DNA from: Prevotella sp. UBA2739
GTDB taxonomy: Bacteria; Bacteroidota; Bacteroidia; Bacteroidales; Bacteroidaceae
Assembly (NCBI GenBank): GCA_002353525.1
Contig: DEJV01000025.1
Span: 69,089 to 95,405 of the forward strand
Direction: 5' to 3'
DNA length: 26,317 nt
Part shown: one piece after another, positions 1 to 6,287 of the stretch
Layout of the letters: every line of letters starts with the position of its first letter
Position numbering within the stretch: the first letter of the stretch is position 1
Translations under genes and position numbers: made by a program
The notes under the pieces: model-generated
Databases searched by the model: none
Seen by the model: only the letters and a program-made list of their open reading frames with translations
What the model was told of the DNA's origin: nothing

Positions 1-142
1 GAGGTGAGAGGTGAGAGAATAGTCTCGCCTATGGAGAACGTACGAAAATTGAGAATTGAGAATTGAGGATGGAGGATTGGCATATCTCTTGCTTCTTGCT
101 TCTTACTCTCTTGCTTCTAAAGATCATGTCTCTTACTCTCTT
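1..142. other. Non-coding left edge with GAGGTGA and GAGAATT short repeats
   Basis: I see no credible gene here. The first 17 bases are two copies of the 7-mer GAGGTGA plus a partial third. Around 48-66 there is a second 7-base periodicity (GAGAATT repeated). From about 84 the sequence turns pyrimidine-rich and carries two copies of a TCTCTTGCTTCTAAAGA-like unit. The ORF starting at 56 runs through these repeats into the next gene in another frame and is not real. Confidence 0.6.
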
Positions 143-213
143 GCTTCTAAAGAGCATATCTCTCACCTCTCTCCTCTCACCTCTCACCTCTTCAGAAGTC
201 ACCTCTCACCTCT
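143..213. repeat. Left arm of a 71-bp inverted repeat flanking the DUF445 gene
   Basis: The reverse complement of 143-213 matches 1155-1225 at 69 of 71 positions. This includes a perfect 60-base run (150-209 against 1159-1218). The mismatches pair 210 with 1158 and 149 with 1219. The arm is built from GAGGTGA-type 7-mers (read as TCACCTC here) and holds a small CTTCTGAAG dyad. It ends 15 bases before the ATG of the DUF445 gene, so the whole coding region sits between the two arms. Confidence 0.93.
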
Positions 214-228
214 AAAAAAAAAGAACAT

Positions 229-1155
229 ATGGCATTCGATTTCACTTATCTGCTCGGCCCGCTTGTGGGCGGCGTCATTGGCTACATCACCAACGACGTG
301 GCTATACGCATGCTGTTCCGCCCCCACCAGCCGAAATATCTGTTCGGAATACACATACCGTTCACTCCTGGCATCATCCCGAAAGAACGGTTCCGCATTG
401 CGCAGGCCGTAGGCGAGACCATCAGCGAGAACCTGATGAACCAGGAGGTGCTGGAGCGGAGCCTGCTGTCGGACGAGATGACGGGCAAGATTGCTGACAC
501 CATCGACCGCTTTGCCGCCTCACAACAGAAGAACGAGGAGACGCTGGAGCAGTTTATCAGACATTACCTGACCCGCGACGAACTGGAAACGATGCGTACG
601 AGCGTGGAGACCGACCTCTCGAAGATGCTGCACAAGAAGCTGTGCGACGAGTCGGTAGGCACGAAGATCTCGCACAAGATAATGGAACGCGTGCTCGAGA
701 AGATGCAAAGCGGCATGACTGGCATTGTGGGCAGCACGCTGGGATTCAACCAAATAGCAGAACTCATGGCCGAGCCTGCCGAGCACCTGCTGGCCAAACA
801 CGTGAACGAACTGATCAGCCAGCACTCGGAACAGATGGTGAGCCACCTGCTGAAAAGCGAAAGCACCAAGCTGATGGAGCAGCCCATGTGCCGCCTCATG
901 GAAGGACGCGAACAGCAGATACAACAGCTGAAAGACACGGCTCTGAGCCTTTACCGCACCATCATCACCGAAAGGCTGCCGCGCATTCTGAAAGCTATCA
1001 ACATCAGTAAGATGATAGAGAACCGCATCAACGAAATGGACATGAACGACACCGAGCGCATTGTGCACCAGGTGATGGACAAAGAACTGAAAGCGGTGAT
1101 TTGGTTTGGTGCCCTGCTGGGCTGCCTCATCGGAATCATTAATACGATTGTTTAA
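229..1155 (+). CDS. DUF445 family membrane protein (YheB-like)
   Basis: The 308-residue product matches the DUF445 (PF04286) family, which includes Bacillus YheB; its biochemical role is unknown. The N-terminus holds the family signature: a hydrophobic segment (about residues 6-20), then a GYITNDVAIRMLFRP motif and a FTPGIIPKER motif. The middle is long, charged and helical, and a C-terminal hydrophobic segment (about residues 290-307, WFGALLGCLIGIINTIV) is probably a second membrane anchor. This hairpin-like topology, with a large soluble domain between two membrane ends, is typical of the family. The ATG at 229 follows an A-rich stretch with no Shine-Dalgarno site, as is common in Bacteroidota. 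The gene is enclosed by 71-bp inverted repeat arms, the right one starting in the stop codon. The family call is firm; the function is not known. Confidence 0.88.
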   Translation: MAFDFTYLLGPLVGGVIGYITNDVAIRMLFRPHQPKYLFGIHIPFTPGIIPKERFRIAQAVGETISENLMNQEVLERSLLSDEMTGKIADTIDRFAASQQKNEETLEQFIRHYLTRDELETMRTSVETDLSKMLHKKLCDESVGTKISHKIMERVLEKMQSGMTGIVGSTLGFNQIAELMAEPAEHLLAKHVNELISQHSEQMVSHLLKSESTKLMEQPMCRLMEGREQQIQQLKDTALSLYRTIITERLPRILKAINISKMIENRINEMDMNDTERIVHQVMDKELKAVIWFGALLGCLIGIINTIV

Positions 1156-1331
1156 GAAGTGAGAGGTGACTTCTGAAGAGGTGAGAGGTGAGAGGAGAGA
1201 GGTGAGAGATATGCTCTTGAGAAGCGAGAGGTGAGAGGTGAGAGGTGAGAGAGGTGACTTCTGAAGAGGTGAGAGGTGAGAGGTGAGAGATATGATCTTG
1301 AGAGGCAAGAGGCGAGAGGTGAGAGGCAAGA
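1155..1331. repeat. Right arm of the inverted repeat plus a second tandem copy
   Basis: Positions 1155-1225 form the right arm pairing with 143-213. A shortened second copy of the same unit follows from about 1251, with CTTCTGAAG at about 1258 and ATATGATCTTGAGAG at about 1290. The two copies are linked by GAGGTGA 7-mers. The plus strand is overwhelmingly purine across the block. It fills the spacer between the DUF445 gene and the DUF4251 gene. Confidence 0.88.
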
Positions 1332-1361
1332 ATACGGAAGTTTTTAAAACACTATACATAT

Positions 1362-1853
1362 ATGAAACAATTCATCATGATTATGGCCGCAGCAGTCCTG
1401 ATGGTTGCCTGCGGCACCGTACAAAACGACGGACTGACAAAAGAGGAGCGACGCGCACAGACAGCACAGAAAGTGGCTGAAGGACTGAGCAAGCGCCACT
1501 ACACCATTGAGGCCGAACAGTGCCACCCCATGCGGGGAGCTGCCCGGCGCATTGACTACGGATATGAGATCACGGTGCATGGCGACACCCTGAAATCGAA
1601 CCTACCCTACTTCGGACGCGCCTACAACATCCCCTATGGCGGTGGCAAGGGTCTACGCTTCGATGCCATTATCAAGAATTACGAACAGTGGCGCACGAAG
1701 AAAAACATGACACACATCGTCATCTACACCGACAACGAGGAAGACGTCTACATCTACACCATCGAAGTGTTCGACAATGGGAATGCCACCATCGACGTGC
1801 GATCGCGGGAACGGGAACAGATAAGTTTCTCGGGACAGATGAAAACCGACTGA
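1362..1853 (+). CDS. DUF4251-type lipoprotein
   Basis: The 163-residue product begins with a lipoprotein signal peptide. A short basic start and a hydrophobic stretch lead to a lipobox LMVAC, with Cys17 as the predicted lipidated residue. The mature part fits the Bacteroidota DUF4251 family: an N-terminal helical segment rich in Glu/Arg/Gln, then a beta-rich domain with the recognisable motif LPYFGRAYNIPYGGGKGL (about residues 80-97). The protein is probably periplasmic and anchored in the inner or outer membrane; its function is unknown. No ribosome site is evident upstream. The gene follows directly on the purine-rich repeat block, so its promoter is either inside the repeats or shared with the upstream gene. 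Confidence 0.82.
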   Translation: MKQFIMIMAAAVLMVACGTVQNDGLTKEERRAQTAQKVAEGLSKRHYTIEAEQCHPMRGAARRIDYGYEITVHGDTLKSNLPYFGRAYNIPYGGGKGLRFDAIIKNYEQWRTKKNMTHIVIYTDNEEDVYIYTIEVFDNGNATIDVRSREREQISFSGQMKTD

Positions 1854-1991
1854 CGCAACATATCGTCAGTAACTTTGAGACATTTGCAACATCCCTTCCA
1901 TATTCATACATTTAATATGCAAAAGAAAAGCTAAATGTAATATTTTAAACATTTTTAATACAAAAAGAAAACAAATTGTTAGAAAAATTAC

Positions 1992-1999
1992 TATATTTG
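1992..1999 (+). promoter_or_regulatory. Bacteroidota -7 promoter box (TATATTTG)
   Basis: The box fits TAnnTTTG, the -7 element of the Bacteroidota primary sigma factor. It lies in an AT-rich stretch about 38 bases before the ATG of the small gene at 2037, predicting a leader of roughly 30 bases. No well-spaced -33 TTG is visible; the TTG at 1976-1978 is closer than usual. Confidence 0.6.
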
Positions 2000-2036
2000 C
2001 AACACTTGAACTTATTAATGATTGGAGAGGAGTGCT

Positions 2037-2150
2037 ATGAAACAACAAAAGAAACCGTACAACAAAGACGCGTACGAACTGGACAACATCTACAATGAAA
2101 ATGATGATCGCTATGGTATGGCAAGTAACTCATCAATTTGGTACAACTAA
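2037..2150 (+). CDS. Small hypothetical protein, 37 aa
   Basis: This short frame reads MKQQKKPYNKDAYELDNIYN followed by ENDDRYGMASNSSIWYN. I do not recognise it. It is supported as a gene by context: a TATATTTG promoter box 38 bases upstream, an unusually good ribosome site for this phylum (GGAGAGGAG ending 6 bases before the ATG), a clean stop, and a strong hairpin terminator 20 bases beyond. The peptide is hydrophilic, rich in Asn, Asp, Tyr and Lys, with a basic first third and an acidic middle. It has no signal peptide or membrane segment, so it is probably cytosolic. It stands alone between a plus-strand lipoprotein gene and a convergent transporter gene. An alternative is that the transcript works as an RNA and the frame is incidental. 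Confidence 0.6.
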   Translation: MKQQKKPYNKDAYELDNIYNENDDRYGMASNSSIWYN

Positions 2151-2169
2151 CATTTACTCATGAAATTAG

Positions 2170-2203
2170 GGCGGGCTTACATCGATGTAAGCCCGCCTTT
2201 ATT
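2170..2203 (+). terminator. Perfect-palindrome intrinsic terminator
   Basis: Positions 2170-2197 are an exact 28-base palindrome (arms GGCGGGCTTACATC and its complement), followed by TTTATTATT. It lies just downstream of the 37-aa gene and would end its transcript. The opposite strand lacks a T-run, so it is weaker for the convergent transporter gene. Confidence 0.82.
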
Positions 2204-2206
2204 ATT

Positions 2207-2380
2207 CGAGGGTGCGAGGGTATGAAGGTACGAGAATACCCTTGCCTGCTTCAGTAGAGATTCCAACGATCTCAGCGAGCGAGACTAATCTCGCACCTTC
2301 GTACCCTCGCACCCTCGTACCTTCGAAAAACCGTACCTTCGTACCTTCGAAAAAAAACGTACCTTCGAAAACCCCGTACC
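2207..2380. repeat. GTACCTTC/CGAGGGT short-period repeat block with inverted arms
   Basis: The block contains about eight close variants of the 8-mer GTACCTTC (or GCACCTTC, GTACCCTC), some joined by A-runs. Positions 2207-2234 and 2290-2317 are inverted arms matching at 26 of 28 bases around a 55-base loop. The block starts right after the terminator at 2170 and ends 3 bases from the stop codon of the convergent transporter gene, so it fills the whole 3' spacer. The sequence is unrelated to the GAGGTGA repeats but has the same style. Confidence 0.85.
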
Positions 2381-2383
2381 TTC

Positions 2384-3850
2384 TTATTTCTTCCAGAGCT
2401 TGGTCATATCTTCCAGCGTCTTGCCCTTGGTCTCGGGAACGAGTTTCCAGACGAAGAGGGCTGCTACGACGCAGATGATGCCATAAAGACCATAGGTGAA
2501 CCAATGACCGAAGTCGTCGCCCTCGGTGAGGTGCATGTTGAACATCGGTACGAACGTGCTGGAGACGATAAAGTTGAAGATCCACTGGAATGCCACAGCG
2601 ATGGCTACCGCCGCGCCACGAATGGTGTTGGGGAATATCTCGGCAATGAGTACCCAGCAGATGGGTCCCCACGAGAACATGAACGAAGCGGAATAGATCA
2701 TGATGCTGATGGCGGTAACCAGCTCCAGTCCCACGCTGCCAAAGGTCAATGCCACACCGAAGGCACCGAGTGCCATTCCCAGTGAGCCACAGATGAGCAG
2801 CGGCTTGCGGCCCAGTTTCTCGACTGTGAACACGGCCACAAGAGTGAACAGAATGTTGATGACACCCATCACCACAGTAACGACCATCGGGTTCTGCATG
2901 CCCATGTCGCCGAAGATGCGCGGAGCATAGTAGAGCACGGCGTTGATGCCGACAGCCTGCTGGAACACGCTGAGCATGACACCCACAAAGATGCACATCC
3001 AGCCGTAGGTCATCAGCCGCTCGGTCTTCACCGTCATCGTGTCCTTGATGTCGGAAAGTATCTGCTGTGCCTTCTGCATGCCGTTAATACGGGAGAGAAT
3101 GCCCAACGCCTTCTCGTCCTGACCGATGCTTACCAGATAGCGCGGTGTCTCAGGCACAAAGCAAATGAGCAGGGCAAAGAGTCCGGCAGGAACAGCCTCG
3201 GACCCGAACATATAGCGCCAGCCGGTGGTCACCGTCCACTGCGCGTCGGGATGGATGGCGGCAATGCCACGCCCCATCTCCTCGATGGCGGGCTGGATGT
3301 GGTCGCCCAGAATGAAGAAGTTGACGAAATAGACCACCAACTGACCGAAGATAATGGCAAACTGGTTCCACGACACCAGCATTCCGCGAATGTTGGAGGG
3401 AGCCACCTCACCAATATACATAGGACAAATGGCCGACGCCAGTCCTACGCCGATACCGCCGATGACGCGGTAGAAGTTGAACATGACTAGCAGCGAGTAG
3501 GTAGGCACCCCGTGCTTGAAGAACAAGAACTCGGGTTCCATGGAGCCTAATGCCGACACAAAGAAGAGCAAGCCGGCAATGATGAGCGAGCGCTTACGTC
3601 CCAGGCGGGTTGCAAGGAAGCCCGACAAGGCCGATCCGATGATACAACCGATGAGCGCCGACGACGAGGTGAACCCGTGATAGGCATCGGTATAGGCAAA
3701 ATCGCCAGCCTCCATAAAGAATGCCTGAAGACCCTTCTCGGCACCAGAGATGACCGCCGTGTCGTAACCGAACAGCAATCCGCCAAGGACAGCCACAAGC
3801 ACAATAGAGATAAGGTAGGCTTTGCTACCGTTGTTTTGATTTTGATTCAT
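2384..3850 (-). CDS. xylE: MFS sugar/proton symporter (XylE-type sugar porter)
   Basis: The 488-residue, 12-helix product belongs to the MFS sugar porter family and is close in length to E. coli XylE (491). Signatures seen in order: GGLLFGYDTAVISG in helix 1, RLGRKRS between helices 2 and 3, PMYIGEVAPSNIRG in helix 4-5, PETPRYL after helix 6, QQAVGINAVLYYAP in helix 7, EKLGRKPLL between helices 8 and 9, WGPICWVLIAEIFPN in helix 10, and PETKGKTLE at the C-terminus. The QQxxGIN and helix-10 Trp residues are those that bind D-xylose or glucose in XylE. The gene should import a pentose or hexose with protons across the inner membrane. It is transcribed alone, divergently from metF, and no sugar-catabolic gene is adjacent, so the substrate (xylose versus glucose or another hexose) is inferred only from family resemblance. 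Confidence 0.9.
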   Translation of the reverse strand: MNQNQNNGSKAYLISIVLVAVLGGLLFGYDTAVISGAEKGLQAFFMEAGDFAYTDAYHGFTSSSALIGCIIGSALSGFLATRLGRKRSLIIAGLLFFVSALGSMEPEFLFFKHGVPTYSLLVMFNFYRVIGGIGVGLASAICPMYIGEVAPSNIRGMLVSWNQFAIIFGQLVVYFVNFFILGDHIQPAIEEMGRGIAAIHPDAQWTVTTGWRYMFGSEAVPAGLFALLICFVPETPRYLVSIGQDEKALGILSRINGMQKAQQILSDIKDTMTVKTERLMTYGWMCIFVGVMLSVFQQAVGINAVLYYAPRIFGDMGMQNPMVVTVVMGVINILFTLVAVFTVEKLGRKPLLICGSLGMALGAFGVALTFGSVGLELVTAISIMIYSASFMFSWGPICWVLIAEIFPNTIRGAAVAIAVAFQWIFNFIVSSTFVPMFNMHLTEGDDFGHWFTYGLYGIICVVAALFVWKLVPETKGKTLEDMTKLWKK

Positions 3851-3968
3851 TGCTATTAATATTGTTTAGTTAATTATTTCAGCATCGAGGCAGGGCGACT
3901 GACGGCCGTTTGGACTGACTATAACAGTCGCTCTCCTGGCGTAATAGATGGATGAGCGCACAAAATTA
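3851..3968 (-). promoter_or_regulatory. Promoter and leader of the sugar symporter gene
   Basis: On the minus strand a TAATTTTG box occupies 3968-3961, predicting a transcript start near 3954 and a leader of about 100 bases. Inside that leader, GCGACTG (3895-3901) can pair with CAGTCGC (3925-3931) to form a 7-bp stem. I recognise no known riboswitch in it. Confidence 0.55.
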
Positions 3969-4105
3969 CAACTTTTTTCCTGAAAACCACACCTTTTCAT
4001 GTAACTTACTTTTATTCAGAAGTAAAAAATGTAGCATTTCAAAAGAAGCGTCCACATTTTTTGTTGTTTCATGAACAAAAAATCGGCCGTTACAGTTTTT
4101 TTTTG

Positions 4106-4113
4106 TACTTTTG
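4106..4113 (+). promoter_or_regulatory. Bacteroidota -7 promoter box of metF (TACTTTTG)
   Basis: TACTTTTG fits TAnnTTTG and lies 29 bases before the ATG at 4142. Its position excludes the upstream in-frame start at 4061. Farther upstream, AAAAAATGT and ACATTTTTT flank about 20 bases (roughly 4024-4061) and could form a hairpin. No SAM riboswitch pattern is recognisable. Confidence 0.6.
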
Positions 4114-4141
4114 CACCCAAATGTACCATCACGAAACAAAC

Positions 4142-5098
4142 ATGAGCGTAGCAGAGATACTAAACGGAAACAGCGACGAGAAAAGTCTGTCGTTCGAGGT
4201 GCTGCCCCCGCTGAAGGGAACAGGCACCAACAAACTCTTCGACACGATAGACAAACTGAAAGAGTTTAGCCCCAAATACATTAATATTACCACTCACCAC
4301 TCGGAATATGTGTATAAGGAGCTGGAAAACGGACTGCTGGAGCGTCAGCGCATCCGCCGCCGTCCGGGAACGATAGCCATTGCAGCTGCCATCCAGCAGA
4401 AATATGGCATCCCCGTCATTCCGCATATCATCTGCAGCGGTGCCACCAAGGAGAGCATCGAGTACGAGCTGCTCGACCTGCAGTTTCTAGGCATCAGCAA
4501 CATTCTGCTGCTTCGTGGCGACAAAGCCAAAGACGACAAGGTGTTTACACCCACGAAAGGCGGACACCGCCATACCACGGGCCTGATTCGTCAGGTGGTA
4601 CAGTTCAACAACGGATTCTTTGCCGATGGCACACCCATCAAGAATCCTGGTGAGAAATTCTCGTTTGGCGTGGCCTGCTATCCCGAGAAGCACGAGGAGG
4701 CGCCCAACATAGAACAAGACATGAAGCACCTCAAGGAAAAACAAGACCTGGGTGCGGAGTATGCCGTAACGCAACTGTTCTTCGACAACGAGAAATACTT
4801 CCAGTTTGTTGAGAAAGCACGCCAGATGGGCATCACCATACCCATCATACCGGGGTTGAAGCCCTTTGCGAAGCTCAGTCAGCTGACCATTGTGCCCAAA
4901 ACGTTCCATTGCGACATCCCCGAGCCGCTGGCGCAAGAGGTGCTGAAATGCAAAACCGATGAGGACGCCAAACAACTGGGCATAGAATGGACCACCCAAC
5001 AGTGCAAAGAACTCTACGCACACGGGGTGAACAACATCCACTTCTACACCGTATCTGCCGTAGACAGCGTGGCAGAGGTGGCCAGGAGAATAGGATAA
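4142..5098 (+). CDS. metF: Methylenetetrahydrofolate reductase
   Basis: The product (318 aa from this start) is a MetF-type FAD enzyme that reduces 5,10-methylenetetrahydrofolate to 5-methyltetrahydrofolate, the methyl donor for methionine synthesis. Family motifs are LSFEVLPPLKG near the N-terminus (the SFEFFPP equivalent, with the catalytic Glu), YINITTH, PHIICSG, ILLLRGD, a CYPEKHEEAP motif, VTQLFFD, and IPIIPGLKP. The length is slightly above E. coli MetF (296). The frame is open back to 4061, but the promoter box at 4106-4113 lies inside that extension. ATG 4142 gives the expected N-terminus; ATG 4121 is a less likely alternative. The gene is followed after 45 bases by the holB-like gene and may be cotranscribed with it. 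Confidence 0.95.
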   Translation: MSVAEILNGNSDEKSLSFEVLPPLKGTGTNKLFDTIDKLKEFSPKYINITTHHSEYVYKELENGLLERQRIRRRPGTIAIAAAIQQKYGIPVIPHIICSGATKESIEYELLDLQFLGISNILLLRGDKAKDDKVFTPTKGGHRHTTGLIRQVVQFNNGFFADGTPIKNPGEKFSFGVACYPEKHEEAPNIEQDMKHLKEKQDLGAEYAVTQLFFDNEKYFQFVEKARQMGITIPIIPGLKPFAKLSQLTIVPKTFHCDIPEPLAQEVLKCKTDEDAKQLGIEWTTQQCKELYAHGVNNIHFYTVSAVDSVAEVARRIG

Positions 5099-5107
5099 GC
5101 CATTCGC

Positions 5108-5141
5108 CAATTATCAATTGTCAATTATCAATGATCAATTA
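5108..5141. repeat. AATTATC short-period repeat between metF and holB
   Basis: The spacer is almost entirely 7-base units AATTATC, AATTGTC, AATTATC, AATGATC. Positions 5108-5132 are identical over 25 bases to 13905-13929 in the purH-mreB spacer. The block ends directly before the holB ATG. Confidence 0.8.
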
Positions 5142-5143
5142 GT

Positions 5144-6280
5144 ATGACATTCGATGAAGTGATAGGACAACAGGAAGCCAGACAACGGCTGCTGCTCATG
5201 ACCGAGGAGCAACGGCTGCCTCATGCCATCATGCTATGCGGCCCGTCGGGCAGCGGCAAAATGGCGTTGGCATTGGCTTTTGCCTCTTACCTGCTCACCG
5301 AAGGTCATCCTCACGGCAGTGATATGCAACGGCGACAGGCCACAGCCATGCTCAGCAAATGGGAACATCCCGACCTGCACTTCACATTTCCCGTCATCCG
5401 TCCGGCAGGCACATCAGCCGAGCACAAAATGACCAGCGATGATTTTGGCAAAGAATGGAGGCTGATGCTGACGAAAGGCCCCTACTTCACCCTCGACCAA
5501 TGGCTGACAGAGATGAACGCAGCCAACCAACAGGCCGAGATCGGCGTGGGACAGAGCGACGAGCTGTTGCGGAAACTAAGTTTAAAATCCAGTCAGGGCG
5601 GTTATAAGGTCAGTATCATCTGGCTGCCAGAGCGCATGAACCTGCAATGCGCCAACAAATTGCTGAAACTGCTGGAGGAGCCGCCCACACAGACGGTGTT
5701 CATCATGGTATGCGAGGAGCCGGGCCAACTGCTGGAAACCATCAGAAGCCGTGTGCAACGCATCGACATCAAGAAGATTGACACAGAGCACATCCGCCAG
5801 GCACTCGTCAGCCAGCGAGGCATTGACGAGGAGTCGGCATTGCGCATCGCCCGCATGGCCAACGGCAGCTGGCTGAAAGCGCTGAGCGAACTGGACGCAG
5901 GCAACGAGAACCACCTGTTCTTCGATATGTTTGTGATGCTGATGCGACTGGCCTATATGCGCAACATCCATGACCTGAAGAAATGGACCGAAAACGTCTC
6001 GAGCTATGGACGCGAGAAGCAAAAGCGAATGCTGACCTACTTTCTGCGGCTGGTGCGCGAGAATTTCGTCTACAACTTCAAGAATCCCGAACTGGTGTAT
6101 ATGTCGCAAGAGGAAGAGAATTTTGCCCGCAACTTCGCACGCTTCATCAACGAGGCCAACGTGGTGGAGATTAGCGAACTGCTGCAACGTTGCATTCGCG
6201 ACATCTCGCAAAACGCAAATGGCAAAATCGTCTTCTTCGACCTTTGCCTGAAAATGATTGTACTTTTAATACAGAAATAA
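5144..6280 (+). CDS. holB: DNA polymerase III delta-prime-like clamp-loader subunit
   Basis: The 378-residue product is an AAA+ clamp-loader subunit of the delta-prime/gamma type, part of the machine that loads the sliding clamp on DNA. It has a Walker A motif GPSGSGK at residues 33-39, the clamp-loader motif LLKLLEEPP in the middle, and a sensor-like ETIRSRVQR where canonical subunits have SRC. The four-Cys zinc module of E. coli gamma/tau and delta-prime is not seen. Its place is taken by an insert of about 60 residues (about 65-130). The C-terminal third is helical, as expected for the collar domain. The gene lies next to a RicT-like gene, an arrangement also known from Bacillus (holB beside yaaT). 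The family assignment is strong; delta-prime rather than another clamp-loader subunit is inferred from length and neighbours. Confidence 0.87.
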   Translation: MTFDEVIGQQEARQRLLLMTEEQRLPHAIMLCGPSGSGKMALALAFASYLLTEGHPHGSDMQRRQATAMLSKWEHPDLHFTFPVIRPAGTSAEHKMTSDDFGKEWRLMLTKGPYFTLDQWLTEMNAANQQAEIGVGQSDELLRKLSLKSSQGGYKVSIIWLPERMNLQCANKLLKLLEEPPTQTVFIMVCEEPGQLLETIRSRVQRIDIKKIDTEHIRQALVSQRGIDEESALRIARMANGSWLKALSELDAGNENHLFFDMFVMLMRLAYMRNIHDLKKWTENVSSYGREKQKRMLTYFLRLVRENFVYNFKNPELVYMSQEEENFARNFARFINEANVVEISELLQRCIRDISQNANGKIVFFDLCLKMIVLLIQK

Positions 6281-6287
6281 CGAGAAT

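Noticed and set aside
520..1359. Minus-strand frame (279 aa) covering the DUF445 gene and repeats
   Set aside because: Its N-terminus is translated repeat (SHLSPL units) and the rest is antisense to a recognised gene.
1869..1877. Second promoter-like TAACTTTG after the DUF4251 gene
   Set aside because: It is far from the next start codon, and the box at 1992 is better placed; AT-rich spacers produce such matches by chance.
4061..4141. Upstream in-frame start for metF
   Set aside because: The extension contains the promoter box at 4106-4113 and adds residues unlike the family N-terminus.
3969..4141. SAM riboswitch before metF
   Set aside because: Only a loose A/T hairpin is visible, and the promoter lies 29 bases before the ATG, leaving no room for an aptamer in the leader.
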